The notes: generated by a model from the sequence alone, not told the origin. DNA of 7,347 bases from Anaerolineales bacterium (GCA_025056515.1 JANWWB010000311.1:1-7347), one strand, 5' to 3'. Counted from the first letter of the stretch, positions 1 to 7,347 are shown. Program-made: numbers and translations.

Positions 1-1109
1 CGTTGCAGCGAACGTAGAGCGCGGGTAAGAGGGTTGAAAAAGTAGGCGCGGAACCACTGCGTCAGGGTCATGTGCCAATTATTCCAAAACTGGGTCAGAT
101 TGGGCTTGAGGTAAGGAGCGTTGAAGTTCTCCGGTAATTTGAAGCCCATCAGCCGTCCCAGACCGATGGCGATATCGGTATAGCCACTGAAATCGTAGTA
201 AATTTGAAAGGCATACGCATAGAGCAAAATCCACCCCCAGATTGCTCCATTGACTTGAGCAGCGTTAACCTCGTTTAGGGCAATCAGGGACAGGGTATCG
301 GCGACGGCAAATTTTTTAAACATTCCCACCAGTACTCGTCGTCCCCCTTCTCCGATGTCTTCGACTGAGCGCTGAAACGGGCGACGCAAGTCGCCGACAA
401 AGCGCTCTAGGCGATCAATTGGGCCGGCAGAAAGAGCAGGGAAAAAGATGACATAGATCACGAATTCCGCCAGGCTGACAATCGGCAAGCGTCCACTTTG
501 CCGATCGCGCACCGTATGGAGCAGACGAAAAGCGATATACGAAAACCCGAGCCAACGAAGATCAAGCGCCGAAGCGGTTGCCGATGATTGTTCGTTGATC
601 GAGCGCAAGAAGAGACTGACCTGAAGAGAGAGAAAGGGGACCTTCAGAATGACGAAGAGAACCAGCAACAGGATAACCGCTCCTGCTAAAGCCAAGCGTC
701 CCGGGAACGTCCAGTGTGCCAAAGCGAGAATCAGGAGGACAGATATCCCCAGAAAAGTGATGACACGCAAAAATTGCGGCGGGCGCGAAGCAGTGAGTGC
801 TAACGGCAAATCTAGAAAACGCGTTAATCCTAGGAACACGACTAGCCCGACCAATAGTGCCAAGGCCCAAAGGTTGGCGCGCCAAGCGCGTTCAGCGCGC
901 GGCGTCGTCAGCACCCAAAGTGCCACTGTCAACCCCAGAGTGGCTGTTGGCAAGTAAAAATCCAGGCCACGCACCGGCAAGGAAGGTTGCAAGGAATATA
1001 CCGCCAACACGCTCGCTACCAAAAGTGCCGCCTGACGCCAACGCACCGGTCGAAGAAAGCCTAACAAAAACGCCGCCGCAATGAAAACCAAAATGTATGT
1101 CAGCGTCAT
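1..1109 (-). CDS. MBOAT family membrane O-acyltransferase (AlgI/DltB-like), C-terminus cut by left edge
   Basis: This is a partial polytopic membrane protein; 369 residues are visible and the C-terminal part lies off the left edge. The second half carries the family core: FFPALSAGPIDRLERF (AlgI/DltB proteins have FFPxLxAGPI), GMFKKFAVADTLS, YYDFSGYTDIAIGLGRLMGF, and FWNNWHMTLTQWFRAYFF with the conserved histidine at residue 346. The second family histidine would be in the missing part. The first 165 residues or so form several hydrophobic segments (about 4-18, 27-39, 49-67, 80-96, 115-131, 137-156). MBOAT proteins of this group move an acyl group across the membrane onto surface polymers or glycans; donor and acceptor here are unknown. 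The ATG at 1109 overlaps the stop of the upstream micropeptide (TGATG), implying translational coupling; a weak AGGG lies upstream. No stop interrupts the frame down to base 1. Family call firm, substrate unknown. Confidence 0.93.
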   Translation of the reverse strand, partial: MTLTYILVFIAAAFLLGFLRPVRWRQAALLVASVLAVYSLQPSLPVRGLDFYLPTATLGLTVALWVLTTPRAERAWRANLWALALLVGLVVFLGLTRFLDLPLALTASRPPQFLRVITFLGISVLLILALAHWTFPGRLALAGAVILLLVLFVILKVPFLSLQVSLFLRSINEQSSATASALDLRWLGFSYIAFRLLHTVRDRQSGRLPIVSLAEFVIYVIFFPALSAGPIDRLERFVGDLRRPFQRSVEDIGEGGRRVLVGMFKKFAVADTLSLIALNEVNAAQVNGAIWGWILLYAYAFQIYYDFSGYTDIAIGLGRLMGFKLPENFNAPYLKPNLTQFWNNWHMTLTQWFRAYFFNPLTRALRSLQ

Positions 1110-1225
1110 CAAAAGCCCTGATAAATCCAAATAGGCGCAGTGGACGCCGTCAGGACCACCAACGCAGTCAACATCAGCGCCAGTGCCAGCGCCCAGAGAT
1201 TCTCGCGGCTGAACAGAGATTTCAT
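1109..1225 (-). CDS. DltX-like membrane micropeptide, 38 aa, upstream of MBOAT gene
   Basis: This short gene was found by reading the gap between the lipoprotein and MBOAT genes. It starts with an ATG sharing ATGA with the lipoprotein stop (1225-1222) and ends with a TGA sharing its A with the MBOAT ATG (1111-1107). The product has a short charged N-terminus (MKSLFSREN, likely cytoplasmic), one hydrophobic helix at about residues 10-27, and an outside tail ending APIWIYQGF with Tyr35 near the C-terminus. Known: DltX of Gram-positive dlt operons is a membrane protein of about 50 residues with the same layout. As I remember it, its C-terminus is of the FxYxxF type (for example FIYNEF), and its tyrosine takes the acyl group from the MBOAT protein DltB. 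Inference: this peptide is the acyl carrier or partner of the neighbouring MBOAT. No clear ribosome binding site is seen, in keeping with coupling. A chance ORF is unlikely given both exact overlaps, the membrane helix and the tail motif. Confidence 0.82.
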   Translation of the reverse strand: MKSLFSRENLWALALALMLTALVVLTASTAPIWIYQGF

Positions 1226-1614
1226 TTGTAACCACACATCAAATACTCGCCATTTTGCTCCACGACGTGATAAGTGCGCAGCGAGAGGTCAATCTCCTGA
1301 TCCTCATTGCCATATGTGGCAATCAACTTACCGGAACAGGTCACCGAAAAACCACCAGCCGGGTCAGGAGTGGAGGTGCAGGCCAACTGTTCCAACCTAG
1401 CTGTGACTGCCATCAGCGAATCAACCTCTAGCACAGCGAATTCCTCCCACTCGGCACAAGAGAGCGCAACAATCTGGTCTCGATCGGCTGCTACCAGTGC
1501 TTCCAGATATCGTTCAACCGTCTGGGCAGCCAAGTCAGCCCGAGGTCCACAAGCCGTGAGTACAAAAGTCAAGATAAACACCCAGACTAAGCCAATCAAA
1601 ATCTCTTTACGCAT
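1222..1614 (-). CDS. Small four-cysteine lipoprotein, function unknown
   Basis: A 130-residue exported lipoprotein. Residues 1-22 are a lipoprotein signal peptide: MRKE, a hydrophobic stretch, then the lipobox LTAC with lipidated Cys22 followed by GPRAD. The mature part begins with a helix (AAQTVERYLEALVAADRDQI) and continues into a short beta-rich half. This layout resembles small NTF2-like lipoproteins, but I cannot assign a family. Four mature cysteines (about residues 53, 79, 93 and 127) could form two disulfides outside the membrane. Start choice: the ATG at 1614 has AGAAAGGAG five bases upstream; the in-frame GTG at 1620 overlaps that Shine-Dalgarno itself and would only add two residues. 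Its stop overlaps the micropeptide start, so it is the first gene of the lipoprotein-micropeptide-MBOAT unit and may be an accessory envelope factor. The lipoprotein call is firm, the role open. Confidence 0.85.
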   Translation of the reverse strand: MRKEILIGLVWVFILTFVLTACGPRADLAAQTVERYLEALVAADRDQIVALSCAEWEEFAVLEVDSLMAVTARLEQLACTSTPDPAGGFSVTCSGKLIATYGNEDQEIDLSLRTYHVVEQNGEYLMCGYK

Positions 1615-1619
1615 TGCCA

Positions 1620-1628
1620 CTCCTTTCT
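1620..1628 (-). promoter_or_regulatory. Ribosome binding site of the lipoprotein gene
   Basis: AGAAAGGAG, read on the minus strand, ends five bases before the ATG at 1614. It decides the start against the GTG at 1620, which would overlap it. Confidence 0.8.
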
Positions 1629-1634
1629 AAAACT

Positions 1635-1675
1635 TCGGCGGATTATACTCAAAATAGATGTGTTTGCATCCTTTT
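1635..1675 (-). promoter_or_regulatory. Putative promoter of the lipoprotein-micropeptide-MBOAT unit
   Basis: A perfect TATAAT lies at 1647-1642 on the minus strand, inside an AT-rich stretch and about 28 bases before the lipoprotein ATG, leaving a short leader with the Shine-Dalgarno. No convincing -35 hexamer is found at 16-18 bases upstream (GATGCA at the 17-base spacing), so the call rests on the -10 box and its position. Confidence 0.45.
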
Positions 1676-1694
1676 TCTGTGAGAATTTTTAGGT

Positions 1695-1731
1695 AAAAAA
1701 ATACTCCAAGCGCCTCTCACCTGCCAGGAGT
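1695..1731 (-). terminator. Weak possible terminator after the ABC-F gene
   Basis: On the minus strand ACTCC (1731-1727, using the last bases around the stop codon) can pair with GGAGT (1707-1703) and is followed by A then seven T (1701-1695). The stem is only 5 bp with a long loop of about 19 bases. An overlapping AT-rich inverted stretch (GAG...CTC, about 1706-1681) is an alternative. Partial read-through into the next unit is plausible. Confidence 0.3.
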
Positions 1732-3797
1732 CAGATAGCAGAAGATGGCGCTTCACTTTGCAACAGCTCCCAACGGGCGAGCAATTCGTCTCTTTGCGTC
1801 TGAAGGCGCGCATACCGCTGACCGACCTCAATCACACGTGTCATATCGGCGGGTGGATTCTCCAAGTAGGCACCCAGCTGTGCCAATTCATGCTCCAAAG
1901 CCAGAATTTGATTTTCTAACTCTTGAATTTGCGCCAGACGCCGTTTTTCGGTCCGCGCAGCCTGTCGAGCTAGTTCTGCTTTGGGAGAGCGAACTCGCTC
2001 TCGCGGGGGCGCCGAACCGCTCGACCCCTCAGCAGGTTGCCCGTTGCGAGCCGCCTCCTCCGCCTTACGAGCTTCACGCTGTGCTCGCTCTTCACGGCGC
2101 TGACTATACGTTCCGAGGAAAACATCTAGACTCGATTCGTCGGGCAAAATTTCCCAAATTTGGGTCGCCAAGGCATCAATCAAATACCGGTCATGCGTGA
2201 CCAATACAATTGCACCAGGATACTCATCCAAGACGGCCTGCAGCGTCTCTTGCGAGGGGATGTCCAAATGATTGGTCGGTTCATCAAGCAGAAGCAGGTT
2301 TGTATCCTGCAAAGCCAGCTTTGCCAGAGCCAGTCTAGATCGTTCACCGCCCGAGAGCATCGAAACTGTTTTGAAGACATCATCGCCTGAAAACAAATAC
2401 TTGCCTAAATAATCCCGCACTTGACCGGGCAACCAAGCAGGCATGACTGTCTGAATTTCTTCAAGCAGGGTATGAGACGGCTTCAATCCCTCGTGAGCTT
2501 GAGCAAAATAGCCGATGTTGAGGGAGGCGCCGAGTGTTACTTCCCCTTCCAGTGGAGGCAATTGCCCTAAAAGCGTCTTGAGAAAAGTCGTCTTTCCAGC
2601 GCCGTTTGGCCCGATGAGCGCAGCACACTCTCCCCTTCGTAGGACAATATCCGGAGCGCGAAACAGCGGACGCCCAGGGTAGCCAACAATCAGATTCGAG
2701 GTTCGTAAAACCAATTCACCAGAACGCAAAGTGGAACGCAGGTGCAAATGCAAGCGCGGGAGTGTGCGTACGGGCGAGCGCAATGCCCGTACGCGACGTT
2801 CGGCTTCCTCCACACCAAAGGGTGAGACGGCAACAGTTGCCTCGGTGCTCACTTCCGACCATTTCTGTCCCAGGACAGCCTCCAACCCAACTTGCTCCAT
2901 CGCCTGCACCAGCCGGCTCAGGCGGCGCAGGCGTCCTTTGGCCTGCGATACATTTTGACCAGAAATGTTTTTCTTGATGTACTCGACCTCGCGCAACAGG
3001 CGTTCACGCTCGGCCTCAAATTGCTCCTGTAGATATTCAGCACGCCGCTGACGCTCCTGCAAATAGGTCGTGTAATTACCAGAATAGGTCGCGAGCCGAC
3101 CTCCCGAAAGCTCCAAGACACCGTTACAAACCCGGTCCAAAAAATAACGATCGTGCGACACAATGACAGCCGCGCCATCCCATTGATTAAGATATTCCTC
3201 AAGCCATTCCACCGCTTGCATATCCAGGTGATTGGTCGGTTCATCGAGCAAAAGCAAATCGGGACTCGAAAGCAACAAACGCGCCAGGTGAGCGCGCGTA
3301 CGCTGGCCGCCCGAAAGATGTGCCACAGGAAGGTGGAAATCTTGCGGAGCAAAACCCAAACCCGTGAGAACCTGTTGAATCCGGGTTGGATAGGTGTACC
3401 CTCCGCGGCGTTCAAACTCAGCTTGTAGCACCCCATAGCGCTCAAGAACAGCGGGAGCCTGCTTGGGGTCAGACATCGCCGCTTCCAAGCGATGCAACTC
3501 TTCTTGTTGCATTTGGAGGTCAGAAAAGACTTCCTCGCAGACTTCCCAGAGAGTACCCTCGAGCGTGAAAGTCGCTTCCTGGGGCAAATATCCCAGGCGC
3601 AAGTTACGCGCACGGCGCACTTCACCTCCTGAAGGCTCTTCCTGTCCGACCAAAATGCGCAGCAAGGTAGTCTTGCCGCATCCGTTTGGCCCAATCAACG
3701 CCAGGCGAGCTCCCTGCGGCACGCCGAACGAGACATTGGCAAAGAGATCCAAAGCGCCGAAAGATTTTGAAAGATTGGAAACAGTAAGTAGAGACAC
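1731..3797 (-). CDS. ABC-F family ATPase (ribosome-associated, Uup/EttA-like)
   Basis: A complete soluble protein of two ABC ATPase domains with no membrane domain, the ABC-F layout. Domain 1 (about residues 3-245) has Walker A GPNGCGKTT at 36-44, signature LSGGQ at 161-165, Walker B LLLLDEPTNHLD at 181-192 and switch histidine SHD at 214-216. A charged helical linker (about 245-345, with SQAKGRLRRLSRL) matches the region that reaches the peptidyl-tRNA site in ABC-F proteins. Domain 2 (about 362-565) has GPNGAGKTT at 396-404, LSGGE at 481-485 and LLLLDEPTNHLD at 501-512. Both catalytic glutamates are present. The C-terminus (570-680) is a charged, coiled-coil-like Uup-type extension. ABC-F proteins act on stalled or initiating ribosomes; some give antibiotic resistance, but the sequence does not show which class this is. 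The GTG start at 3797 has AAGG four bases upstream and gives the usual N-terminus (SLLTVSNLSKSF). The frame stays open to 3884, but that extension crosses the promoter-like region. Confidence 0.95.
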   Translation of the reverse strand: MSLLTVSNLSKSFGALDLFANVSFGVPQGARLALIGPNGCGKTTLLRILVGQEEPSGGEVRRARNLRLGYLPQEATFTLEGTLWEVCEEVFSDLQMQQEELHRLEAAMSDPKQAPAVLERYGVLQAEFERRGGYTYPTRIQQVLTGLGFAPQDFHLPVAHLSGGQRTRAHLARLLLSSPDLLLLDEPTNHLDMQAVEWLEEYLNQWDGAAVIVSHDRYFLDRVCNGVLELSGGRLATYSGNYTTYLQERQRRAEYLQEQFEAERERLLREVEYIKKNISGQNVSQAKGRLRRLSRLVQAMEQVGLEAVLGQKWSEVSTEATVAVSPFGVEEAERRVRALRSPVRTLPRLHLHLRSTLRSGELVLRTSNLIVGYPGRPLFRAPDIVLRRGECAALIGPNGAGKTTFLKTLLGQLPPLEGEVTLGASLNIGYFAQAHEGLKPSHTLLEEIQTVMPAWLPGQVRDYLGKYLFSGDDVFKTVSMLSGGERSRLALAKLALQDTNLLLLDEPTNHLDIPSQETLQAVLDEYPGAIVLVTHDRYLIDALATQIWEILPDESSLDVFLGTYSQRREERAQREARKAEEAARNGQPAEGSSGSAPPRERVRSPKAELARQAARTEKRRLAQIQELENQILALEHELAQLGAYLENPPADMTRVIEVGQRYARLQTQRDELLARWELLQSEAPSSAI

Positions 3798-3830
3798 GAC
3801 ACCTTGAAGATGCTTGAGAAATGCTTTCAA

Positions 3831-3860
3831 ATTATAACAGGCTATCAAGCTGATAGTTTT
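3831..3860 (-). promoter_or_regulatory. Putative promoter with palindromic operator candidate for the ABC-F gene
   Basis: A perfect TATAAT is at 3836-3831 on the minus strand, about 34 bases before the GTG start. Just upstream, in what would be the spacer and -35 region, lies a 15-bp palindrome, CTATCA-AGC-TGATAG (3842-3856). No good -35 hexamer is present at normal spacing, as often found at activator- or repressor-controlled promoters. The palindrome could be a regulator site; this is inferred from position only. Confidence 0.4.
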
Positions 3861-3864
3861 GAGC

Positions 3865-4022
3865 AAACTGTTGCTCTGTTGCAAGGGGTCAAACTTTCAT
3901 TTATTTTAGTGTCTTTGCGAGGCGGCATAGCTGCCGAAGCAATCGCCTGGCAATCCAGGAGGCTGCTTCCCTGCGCTCGCAGTGACACAATACCCTAGGT
4001 TTGCAACAGAGCAGAAAACTGT
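3865..4022. mobile_element. Small palindromic MITE-like element with 13-bp inverted repeats
   Basis: TGCTCTGTTGCAA (3872-3884) and its exact reverse complement TTGCAACAGAGCA (4001-4013) enclose about 116 bases. Outside them sits the direct repeat AAACTGT, at 3865-3871 and 4016-4022, as expected of a target-site duplication (two bases off on the right side). The inverted repeat resembles, from memory, IS6-family ends (GGnnCTGTTGCAAA). No transposase is encoded, so it would be a non-autonomous or decayed copy. It lies in intergenic DNA between the ahcY terminator and the ABC-F promoter. The repeats are seen; the mobile origin is inferred. Confidence 0.5.
3909..3988. repeat. Intergenic hairpin repeat of the TTGCGAG...CTCGCA type
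   Basis: GTGTCTTTGCGAG (3909-3921) and CTCGCAGTGACAC (3976-3988) are inverted repeats matching at 11 of 13 positions. Inside are GAAGCA (3936-3941) with TGCTTC (3964-3969), and two perfect small hairpins: CGGCA-TAGC-TGCCG (3923-3936) and CCTGG-CAAT-CCAGG (3946-3959). The layout (TTGCGAG, GAAGCAATC, TGCTTC, CTCGCAATGACA) recalls a dispersed palindromic repeat that I remember from several bacterial genomes, including Chloroflexota. This copy looks somewhat decayed. It is nested within the element at 3865-4022. Confidence 0.6.
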
Positions 4023-4062
4023 CCTTATTGCCGCCCTAAGGAGATAACTCTGCAACAGGCAG

Positions 4063-4101
4063 AAAAAACAGCCTTGCGCACTGTAAGTCCACAAGGCTGT
4101 T
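4063..4101 (-). terminator. Intrinsic terminator of ahcY
   Basis: On the minus strand, AACAGCCTTG (4101-4092) and CAAGGCTGTT (4076-4067) form a perfect 10-bp stem with a 15-base loop, followed by a run of T (4068-4063). It starts 22 bases after the ahcY stop and closes the recycling module. Confidence 0.9.
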
Positions 4102-4123
4102 GGATCTCCGGAAGCTTGCCGTT

Positions 4124-5495
<1,372 letters not shown>

Positions 5496-6452
5496 TTATC
5501 TTAGCAACACATCCAGCTTGCCGCCGTCGTCGAAGTGTTGACGGAAACGTTGAATAAACTCTAGACGGCTGTATGAGTGTGCTTGGGGTCCCCGTTGTTC
5601 CAAGCAATAGACCGCCGCCAACGAGCCAATCTCGCCGCATAATTCCCAATCAAAACCATGTGCATACCCAACCAAGAACCCGCCGCGAAAAGCATCGCCC
5701 ACGCCGGTCGGGTCCACCACCTCCCTTTCCGGCACGGTCGGGATGAAGACCTGCTCATTGTTGGTATAGAGCGTTGCCCCATCCTTTCCCTGTGTGACAA
5801 CTACCACTTGAACGTGGCGCAAGATTTGTGGCAAATTCCAACCGGTCTTTTTACAAATCAGCCCGAATTCATACTCGTTACAGAAGAGAAAATACGCTCC
5901 CTCCATGTCCCGCGCCAGTTCTCGGCCTTCAAGGCGCAAGACTTGCTGACTCGGGTCGTAGAGGTAAGGGATCCCTAAGTTGCGACACTCGGCAGCGAAT
6001 TTGGTCATCGCATCCGGGGCGTTAGGCGAAACCACCACCAAATCAGGTCGTGGATAGACTTCCGAAATACTCTGCCGCGCCGCAACACTCATCGCTCCCG
6101 GGTAGAAAGAGGCTATCTGAGCGCTTGTTCGATCGGTTGTCGCGAAAAACGAGGCGGTAAAAAAGCCTGGAACGACTTCCATCAAGGAGGTATCTACACC
6201 AACCGCCTCTAGAAAAGCTCGATATTCATCAAAGTCCTCGCCCACCGTCGCCATAATACGCGGCCGCATGCCTAGAAGAGCCATCGTGTAGGCGATATTC
6301 GGCGCCACACCACCGCGCTGACGAGACATCGAATCCACCAAAAAGGAAAGGCTAATCTTTTCTAGCCGTTCGGGCAGAATTTGCTCTTTGAACAGGCCAG
6401 GAAAAGTCATCAAATAATCGTAAGCGACAGAGCCGGTAAGCAGGATATCCAT
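5496..6452 (-). CDS. adoK: Adenosine kinase, PfkB/ribokinase family (mycobacterial AdoK type)
   Basis: A 318-residue kinase that phosphorylates adenosine to AMP with ATP. Ribokinase-family signatures are clear: RGGVAPNIA near residues 46-54 and DPTGVGDAFRGGF at 247-259, with the catalytic Asp253. Several stretches closely match what I recall of Mycobacterium tuberculosis adenosine kinase Rv2202c: the start TGSVAYDYLMTFPG, LPERLEKISLSFLVD (26-40), AQIASFYPGAMS (111-122), DPSQQ (166-170) and KTGW (202-205). This makes adenosine a better substrate guess than a sugar. The location between ahcY, which makes adenosine, and mtnA agrees. Start: the ATG at 6452 gives the family N-terminus (MDILLTGSVAYDYLM) with AAGG ten bases upstream. 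The ATG at 6461 and GTG at 6503 are in frame but lack well-placed ribosome sites. It lies 71 bases after mtnA, probably in one transcript. Activity on other nucleosides cannot be excluded. Confidence 0.87.
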   Translation of the reverse strand: MDILLTGSVAYDYLMTFPGLFKEQILPERLEKISLSFLVDSMSRQRGGVAPNIAYTMALLGMRPRIMATVGEDFDEYRAFLEAVGVDTSLMEVVPGFFTASFFATTDRTSAQIASFYPGAMSVAARQSISEVYPRPDLVVVSPNAPDAMTKFAAECRNLGIPYLYDPSQQVLRLEGRELARDMEGAYFLFCNEYEFGLICKKTGWNLPQILRHVQVVVVTQGKDGATLYTNNEQVFIPTVPEREVVDPTGVGDAFRGGFLVGYAHGFDWELCGEIGSLAAVYCLEQRGPQAHSYSRLEFIQRFRQHFDDGGKLDVLLR

Positions 6453-6523
6453 AAGACTCATACCTTGGTCAAAAGTCTCGAAAGAAGGGGAAAGGTCGTC
6501 CACATCAAGTTTAAGTGGTCCTG

Positions 6524-7347
6524 CTATTCACCAACCACTTTTCTTAGGTTCACTTCAAAAGGCGGCCAAACGATCCCTCGTTCGGTGACGATAGCAGTGA
6601 TCAGGCGACTTGGCGTCACATCGAAGGCCGGGTTGCGCGCCCGTGACCCTACCGGTACAACCGGTTCACCCTGAAACTGAATGCCGAGCACTTCTTGGGG
6701 ATCACGTTCTTCAATCGGGATGTGCAGACCATCGGGTGTTGCGAGGTCAATTGTAGAAGTTGGAGCAACCGAATAGACGGGCACGCCGTTATCATGTGCA
6801 GCAAGGGCAAGCATATAGGTCCCGATTTTATTGGCCACATCGCCATTGGCAGCGATTCGATCCGCACCGAAGAGCACTTTTTGCACCTGGCCACGACTGA
6901 GGAAGAAACCGGCCATGTTGTCGGTGATAATCTCATAGGAAATGCCGTATTGTTGCAATTCCCAAGCTGTCAAGCGCGCTCCTTGCAAGCGAGGGCGCGT
7001 CTCGTCCACCAGAACATGGATGCGCTTGCCCTGCTCGTGGGCTGTACGGATAACTCCAAGCGCTGTTCCCCAATCGACCACCGCCAGCGCGCCGGTGTTG
7101 CAATGATGGATAATGGTGTCGCCGTCCTCAATCAGGGTTGCGCCATACTCAGCCATACGCTTGTTGGTTTCCACATCTTCATCGGCAATCCGCTGGGCTT
7201 CGGCCAAAACGGCCTGACGCACATCATCGGCACTTCCCTCCATGGCGTAGGTTTTGCGGAGTACCCGATCTACCGCCCAAGCTAAGTTGACCGCCGTTGG
7301 GCGAGATTGCTTGAGCAAGCGGGCAGCCGCCTCAAGGTCGGCGCGCA
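6524..7347 (-). CDS. mtnA: S-methyl-5-thioribose-1-phosphate isomerase, N-terminus cut by right edge
   Basis: This partial gene shows 273 residues to the stop; the start, with the family's RGAPAIG region, lies beyond the right edge. MtnA turns 5-methylthioribose-1-phosphate into the ribulose form in methionine salvage from methylthioadenosine. Visible motifs: SRPTAVNLAWAVDR (about 14-27), HHCNTGALA with the catalytic Cys at visible residue 82 (codon 7102-7100), VDETRPRLQGARLTAWEL (113-130), and LFGADRIAANGDVANKIGTY (158-177) with the catalytic Asp at about 162. The C-terminus has NPAFDVTPSRLITAIVTERG. The fold is shared with eIF2B-like proteins, but the CNTG and GADRI..NGD..NKIGTY set is that of MtnA. 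About 70-80 residues are missing. A TTG at 7318 is not the start, since reading continues in frame to the edge with family-like sequence. It heads the visible SAM recycling block. Confidence 0.95.
   Translation of the reverse strand, partial: RADLEAAARLLKQSRPTAVNLAWAVDRVLRKTYAMEGSADDVRQAVLAEAQRIADEDVETNKRMAEYGATLIEDGDTIIHHCNTGALAVVDWGTALGVIRTAHEQGKRIHVLVDETRPRLQGARLTAWELQQYGISYEIITDNMAGFFLSRGQVQKVLFGADRIAANGDVANKIGTYMLALAAHDNGVPVYSVAPTSTIDLATPDGLHIPIEERDPQEVLGIQFQGEPVVPVGSRARNPAFDVTPSRLITAIVTERGIVWPPFEVNLRKVVGE

Noticed and set aside
562..1084. Open frames on both strands within the MBOAT region
   Set aside because: The MBOAT frame is uninterrupted through this stretch and carries membrane segments; the others are basic, low-complexity translations of it.
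2269..3245. 17-bp identical direct repeat (2269-2285 and 3229-3245)
   Set aside because: Both copies encode the Walker B DEPTNH segment of the two ATPase domains; this is domain duplication, not a mobile repeat.
3798..3884. 29-residue N-terminal extension of the ABC-F gene
   Set aside because: It reads through the -10 box and palindrome and starts inside the inverted repeat; the GTG at 3797 matches the family N-terminus and has a ribosome site.
6453..6503. GTG start extending the adenosine kinase by 17 residues
   Set aside because: No ribosome site near 6503, and the extension has no match to the remembered AdoK N-terminus, which begins at the ATG at 6452.
6695..7285. 196-codon open frame on the plus strand opposite mtnA
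   Set aside because: Antisense to conserved MtnA motifs and without recognisable protein features.

Overview
All genes read on the minus strand, so transcription runs from the right edge to the left edge. Moderate GC, ABC-F and lipoprotein genes without an outer-membrane context, a mycobacterial-type adenosine kinase and an archaeal/Thermotoga-type S-adenosylhomocysteinase suggest a bacterium of the Chloroflexota, perhaps Anaerolineae. This placement rests on remembered protein resemblance and needs a database search to confirm.

The right half (about 7347 to 4124) is a SAM by-product recycling module: mtnA (5-methylthioribose-1-phosphate isomerase, N-terminus outside the window), an adenosine kinase of the Rv2202c/AdoK type, and ahcY (S-adenosylhomocysteinase). 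AhcY releases adenosine and homocysteine from SAH, AdoK removes the adenosine as AMP, and MtnA feeds the methylthioadenosine branch back to methionine. A strong intrinsic terminator (4063-4101) closes this block.

The gap of about 325 bases between ahcY and the next gene is not plain spacer. It holds the terminator, a small nested palindromic element (13-bp inverted repeats flanked by a 7-bp direct repeat, with a second hairpin repeat inside), a 15-bp palindrome and a consensus -10 box for the next gene. That gene is a complete ABC-F ATPase of about 688 residues (3797 to 1731), probably acting on the ribosome.

The left part (1614 to 1) is a tightly overlapping cluster behind its own TATAAT box: a small four-cysteine lipoprotein, an easily missed 38-codon membrane micropeptide (1225-1109), and an MBOAT O-acyltransferase cut by the left edge. 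The overlaps are ATGA and TGATG. The micropeptide has one membrane segment and ends in W-I-Y-Q-G-F-COOH, resembling the C-terminal tail of DltX, the tyrosine acyl carrier that works with the MBOAT protein DltB in teichoic acid D-alanylation. This looks like a DltX/MBOAT-type envelope acylation system in a new setting and is the most interesting feature of the window.
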